Source: Lanius collurio
Lineage: Eukaryota > Chordata > Aves > Passeriformes > Laniidae
Assembly: GCA_020086605.1 (NCBI GenBank)
Contig: JACBWW010000017.1
Span: 14,075,245-14,139,244, forward strand
Reading direction: 5' to 3'
Length of the DNA stretch: 64,000 nt
Part shown: positions 60,401 through 64,000 of the stretch, piece by piece
Layout: every line of letters begins with the position of its first letter
Position numbering within the stretch: position 1 is the stretch's first letter
The notes under the pieces: generated by a model
Told to the model about the DNA's origin: nothing
What the model saw: the letters and a program-made list of their open reading frames with translations, nothing else
The model's database searches: none
Made by a program: the position numbers and the translations under genes

Positions 60401-63400
60401 TACTTCACATAAGCCAACACTTCATAAAACCTATTTTTTTGCTACATGCTTAGCCTGCTGGCAGGTTAGCATCACATAAGACATAATAAAGTGTAAATTT
60501 TATTTTAGTATTATGTTTGCATTGTTTAATATATTTTCAGACTACTTTCTCTCAGAAAATAGCAGAATAATTGCAAGTCCTTGTGAGTCATAGAAATAGA
60601 TAACATTTGGTATATGAGATTACTAAACAGTTGGAAAGTAAAATATCCAAAATCCTGATTCAGTGAGTTGTTTAAAGTGGTCCTTTAGCTTTATATAGAA
60701 GTGGTTTTGGAAGAGACTAAAATTTATGCTCTTAAACACTTGGTAAATCAGACTGACCTGATAAAATTTACTGCCTTTACTATCAGAATTGTTATTACCA
60801 CCAGTGAATGAATGACTGAGATCTCAAACTACAGCCTTTAATTGTGCCCAAATATGGACAACTGGTGACCCATTCAGAATATTTCAGAAGTGCAACTGAA
60901 AAAGCTCTGCCACTGCTAGGGGGCCTTTTTACAAGAAGATTTATGGTAAGAATGAAACCTCCTGCCATTCTTTTTAATACATTTCATCTATTTTTCCTTT
61001 TCCAGGAGATGAGATAAGCAGCTGCTGAGTGGAGGGGGGCTGTTGGCATAGACTAGAAGTTGTTAAAACTGATGCACACAATTGAGTTGATACTGCTATT
61101 CTCACCACCCCCTCCCCCCGGCTTTTTTTAAGGGACATTTTTCACTACACCAAATCAGAAACATGTAAACATAAATAGCTGACACCTATATTCTAATTAA
61201 GTCATTAATAACATGAACTAGATACCAATCCAGTCATGAAATACTTCCTGAAATTTGAGAGTACTTCAAGAGCAGCTGGAGAAAGACTGTGAAATTTTTT
61301 TATATTATGTCTCTCTACATACTATGTAAACATATCTCTAACAGTTGCATCAGTAATTTTTACTGAATTCTGATGTACTGATGATAGTCAATTTTTTAAA
61401 AATATATAAATAACCACAGATATGGTTACAGACATATACAGAGATAGCCCCAGCCATCCAAGAAGTCAACACAAGAGATTACTAAATCCGGTCACACACT
61501 TCCAGAGAAGTAAGAAGCCCTTTGTTTCAGCTTTAAATCTTGTGTGTTCTTCAAAGCCTCATCCTGAGATATCAACTGATCAGAGGCTTTTATCTTTGAG
61601 AGGTTGAATAATTGCTGTCCATCATCACCTGAATTTTTTGAGCTGTTTCTTGTGCTTGTATATACGTCAGATACAAATATTTGCTTCCCATAAACCTAGA
61701 ACAAATTATAGGAAAAAAGTAAAACAATATCACTTTATTTACATACAAGTTTTAACCTTTTCAATTAGATACAAAAGTGCATGTAAACAATTACGAACAA
61801 TATTTTTTTTCAATAAGAAAGGCCAGATCCTAAGAACAAAAATGTGAGAGTGTATAAAGCCTAAAAAGGAGTGGATTACACTTGCTGAATTACCTGAGGG
61901 TTTATTGAAGACACAGAGCACAATGACACTGAACAACATCTGTAGTGTTCTGTTGCTCCCCTAAATGTCTGAACAAAGAAAACCCCATGGAAGGAAAAAC
62001 AGCATAGGTTGGATCCCTTTGTATTTCACCCTTAAATAAAAACCCCTACATGCACATTCACTCAGTGATTGCTTTCAAATCTCATCCTTGTTACCAGAAG
62101 GAAAATCTGCAGATGAGAATTTCATTGCAGTCAGGTTAAGCAGAGGGACTGAGAGTGGGCTGAGCTTCAGTCTTTTTCTGAAGACCCTTCCAGTTCCTCT
62201 ACCCATCTCCCTTTCATTGCCAGGATCCTTTTCAAGTGGTTGTTTAGACACTTTTCCTCAATGTTTTCCTTATGCCTTCCAGACTGCGATCAAAGGCCCT
62301 GCTGCATCCCTTAGCAGGCAGCTGCTGCTGCTGACAGCAATGACAAGAGGTGCCTCTGAAGCACTGAAAAGGCAGCAGGAAAGTTGATGTGAGAGGGGAG
62401 GATCCACTATTATAACAAAAAAAGCTGAAAAATAATGCATGATCAAGATATCACTACTGAATTTTCCCTAGTCTCATTGTACTTATTCATAAAAGTCAGC
62501 AATATTGTCACCAGATAACCTCTGAAAGCTGAGGACAATCTTCTGCTAAAGCCAAAATCAGTGTACATAATTATGAAAAAAATAAAAATTGCTTTTTGTC
62601 TGGATGCATCCTATCTGCTGTCACGTTCAAATAGCAGTTTTTTCAACACAGCCTTAAAAAGTTCATTTTTGCCCCTGCTGCTTGTTCTGCCTTTGCCTGC
62701 TGTCATACAGCAGCTCCCTAATCTCTCAGTCAAAGTCAAAGTTGGTCTGTAGTTATGGAGCTCAGCTCAAGAGGAGGTGGCTTGGCAAGCATCTGCCTGC
62801 TGCTGAAACTGGGGTAGCTCCCCAGCGAGAGCAGAAGAGAACAAAGGAGCCTGTAATGCTACAAGAGGACTACAAGGAAACACAGGAAGGAGCTCATTCT
62901 TCTTTGGAAACAAAGAAAACCCTATTTCCGATCCAAACACTGAATTAACACTATTAAACAGTTTCTTTGTTGTAGCACAGCAGTCAGAGCAGCAACACAA
63001 ACAGGCCCCAAGAGATGCAGGCATACATATCCTGTACACACACACATGCAAATACATAAAACTTACCAGTGCTTCTTTGCACTTTTGAAAGCAGAAAAAA
63101 TAACAAGTAGTCCCACCAATTAGACTTTCAAAAGAGCATAAATAACTCATGTGTTCAAACTCCACAAAGTTTCAATGAAATTAACTGCCTTACTTCTCTT
63201 GAGGCTTCTGTAACCTACAGTTACTCAAAAACTTACTGGAGATTAGACAAATCATTATGATAAATGAGGACCAATTCAGAAACATTCAGGAAAAAATAAT
63301 ATCAGTAAGATATTGAACTCTACCTTGAGATACTGAAAACAAATTACTGCTGAAATTCAGAGCTGATGTAGAAGCTCTGCCTATTGCATACTCACATGTC

Positions 63401-63890
63401 AGGGCTTTGGCAGGCAGAAGATGCACCAGAAAGCTGTCCCTGCCCACATCACCTCTTAATCAACCAGATTCGTATGAGAATGAGAAACCATCCAGTGAGA
63501 TGCAAAGTTCCTGAGACTGCATTTTGTCTTTTTCCTCAGCAAAAGAGGATGAGTAACTGTAAAACCTTGTCATTCCCCCTCCTGTTTCTACCACCACCAT
63601 TAGAACTTTGTGAATGAAGACTTAGTGTGTATAGATTTAATCACCACTGGGCATTTGCTTTATTCCCCTGACTGTTCTTACAAAGCAGACACAGTGAAAG
63701 TGACTGCTGACTCCTCTGTCTGGGCATTAGCTCAGAGGCAGCAGCGACCAGGTCAACAGACACAAGTTATGCACCAGCCAACTATTGTGCCACTTCCAGC
63801 ATGAGGCCACTTAAACTGCATCTGCTAATCCCACAGTTTTGTATGCCTGACCCAGACAAAGCAGGCGAGGCTGCACCTAAATACCCCCCT
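57493..63890. other. Non-coding DNA
   Basis: No gene, transposon end or tandem array was recognised. A C-rich patch lies at 61107-61122. Open frames are short and unconvincing. Confidence 0.5.
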
Positions 63891-64000
63891 TCCCTATAGA
63901 TATAAAGAGGACTTTCCTTTCTAACCCCAGGGATTGGAGTCCGTTGTGCAGCCTCATTTGATGCCGTCTTGTTTTTCTTTCTGAGAAAATCGGTGCTTAC
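63891..64000 (+). promoter_or_regulatory. Possible core promoter at the window edge
   Basis: CTATAGATATAAAGAGG (TATAAAG at 63901-63907) is followed about 30 bp downstream by a moderately GC-balanced stretch with pyrimidine-rich initiator-like positions. On the other strand the last six bases read GTAAGC, a splice-donor-like start that would fit an exon lying just beyond the window. Each reading is weak alone and they exclude one another as stated. Confidence 0.15.

Noticed and set aside
62767..63165. A 132-codon minus-strand frame
   Set aside because: Cysteine-rich chance composition, a plus-strand frame open over the same bases, and no splice or domain support.
1..64000. CRISPR arrays, tRNA or rRNA genes and bacterial-type operons
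   Set aside because: No regularly spaced repeats, no tRNA-type fold or T-loop motif recognised, and no ribosome-binding-site-led gene series. The sequence has vertebrate genome character throughout.

Overview
The window is vertebrate nuclear DNA, most likely from a bird. Three fragments match the 3' region of avian CR1 LINEs by eye. A short class II-type endogenous retrovirus (ERV) is present, and nearly everything else is AT-rich, CpG-poor sequence without credible long open frames. I read it as intron or intergenic DNA around one well-supported coding exon. No bacterial-type operons, CRISPR arrays or phage genes were seen, and no tRNA or rRNA gene was recognised.

Layout. 1-17846: non-coding, with one decayed C2H2 zinc-finger-like fragment on the minus strand (about 13330-13470). 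17847-21227: a 3369-bp ERV on the plus strand, with two 270-bp LTRs that look identical, a perfect 6-bp target-site duplication (TATAAT), a tRNA-Trp-like primer-binding site and a 3' polypurine tract. 22060-22318: a minus-strand coding exon with good acceptor and donor sites, about 840 bp from the 3' LTR, so the ERV lies antisense in that gene's intron if the gene model is right. 24750-25140, 34175-34570 and 57350-57492: CR1 fragments. 28130-28320 and 30789-30970: two diverged copies of one unidentified element. 48814-49398: a frameshifted coding relic on the minus strand. The remainder holds simple repeats and a 42-bp tandem duplication.

The most unusual object is the ERV. Its internal part cannot encode a working virus. 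It has a broken gag-position frame, a GC-rich block, a degenerate AT-rich tandem repeat, a stretch resembling a non-coding transcript that ends in 48 uninterrupted A residues, and then the last part of the integrase gene, a non-coding env position and the 3' LTR. An internal poly(A) run joined straight to viral sequence is what one expects if a polyadenylated host RNA was captured by template switching, as known for transducing retroviruses. An 18-nt perfect copy of the 3' polypurine tract also lies inside the integrase remnant, where lentiviruses carry a central polypurine tract. The matching LTRs and intact target-site duplication mean the insertion is young and may be polymorphic. Any mobility would have needed proteins from another virus.

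All assignments are by eye. Repeat boundaries are approximate unless given by an exact motif, and the identities of the exon, the relic and the captured segment were not resolved.
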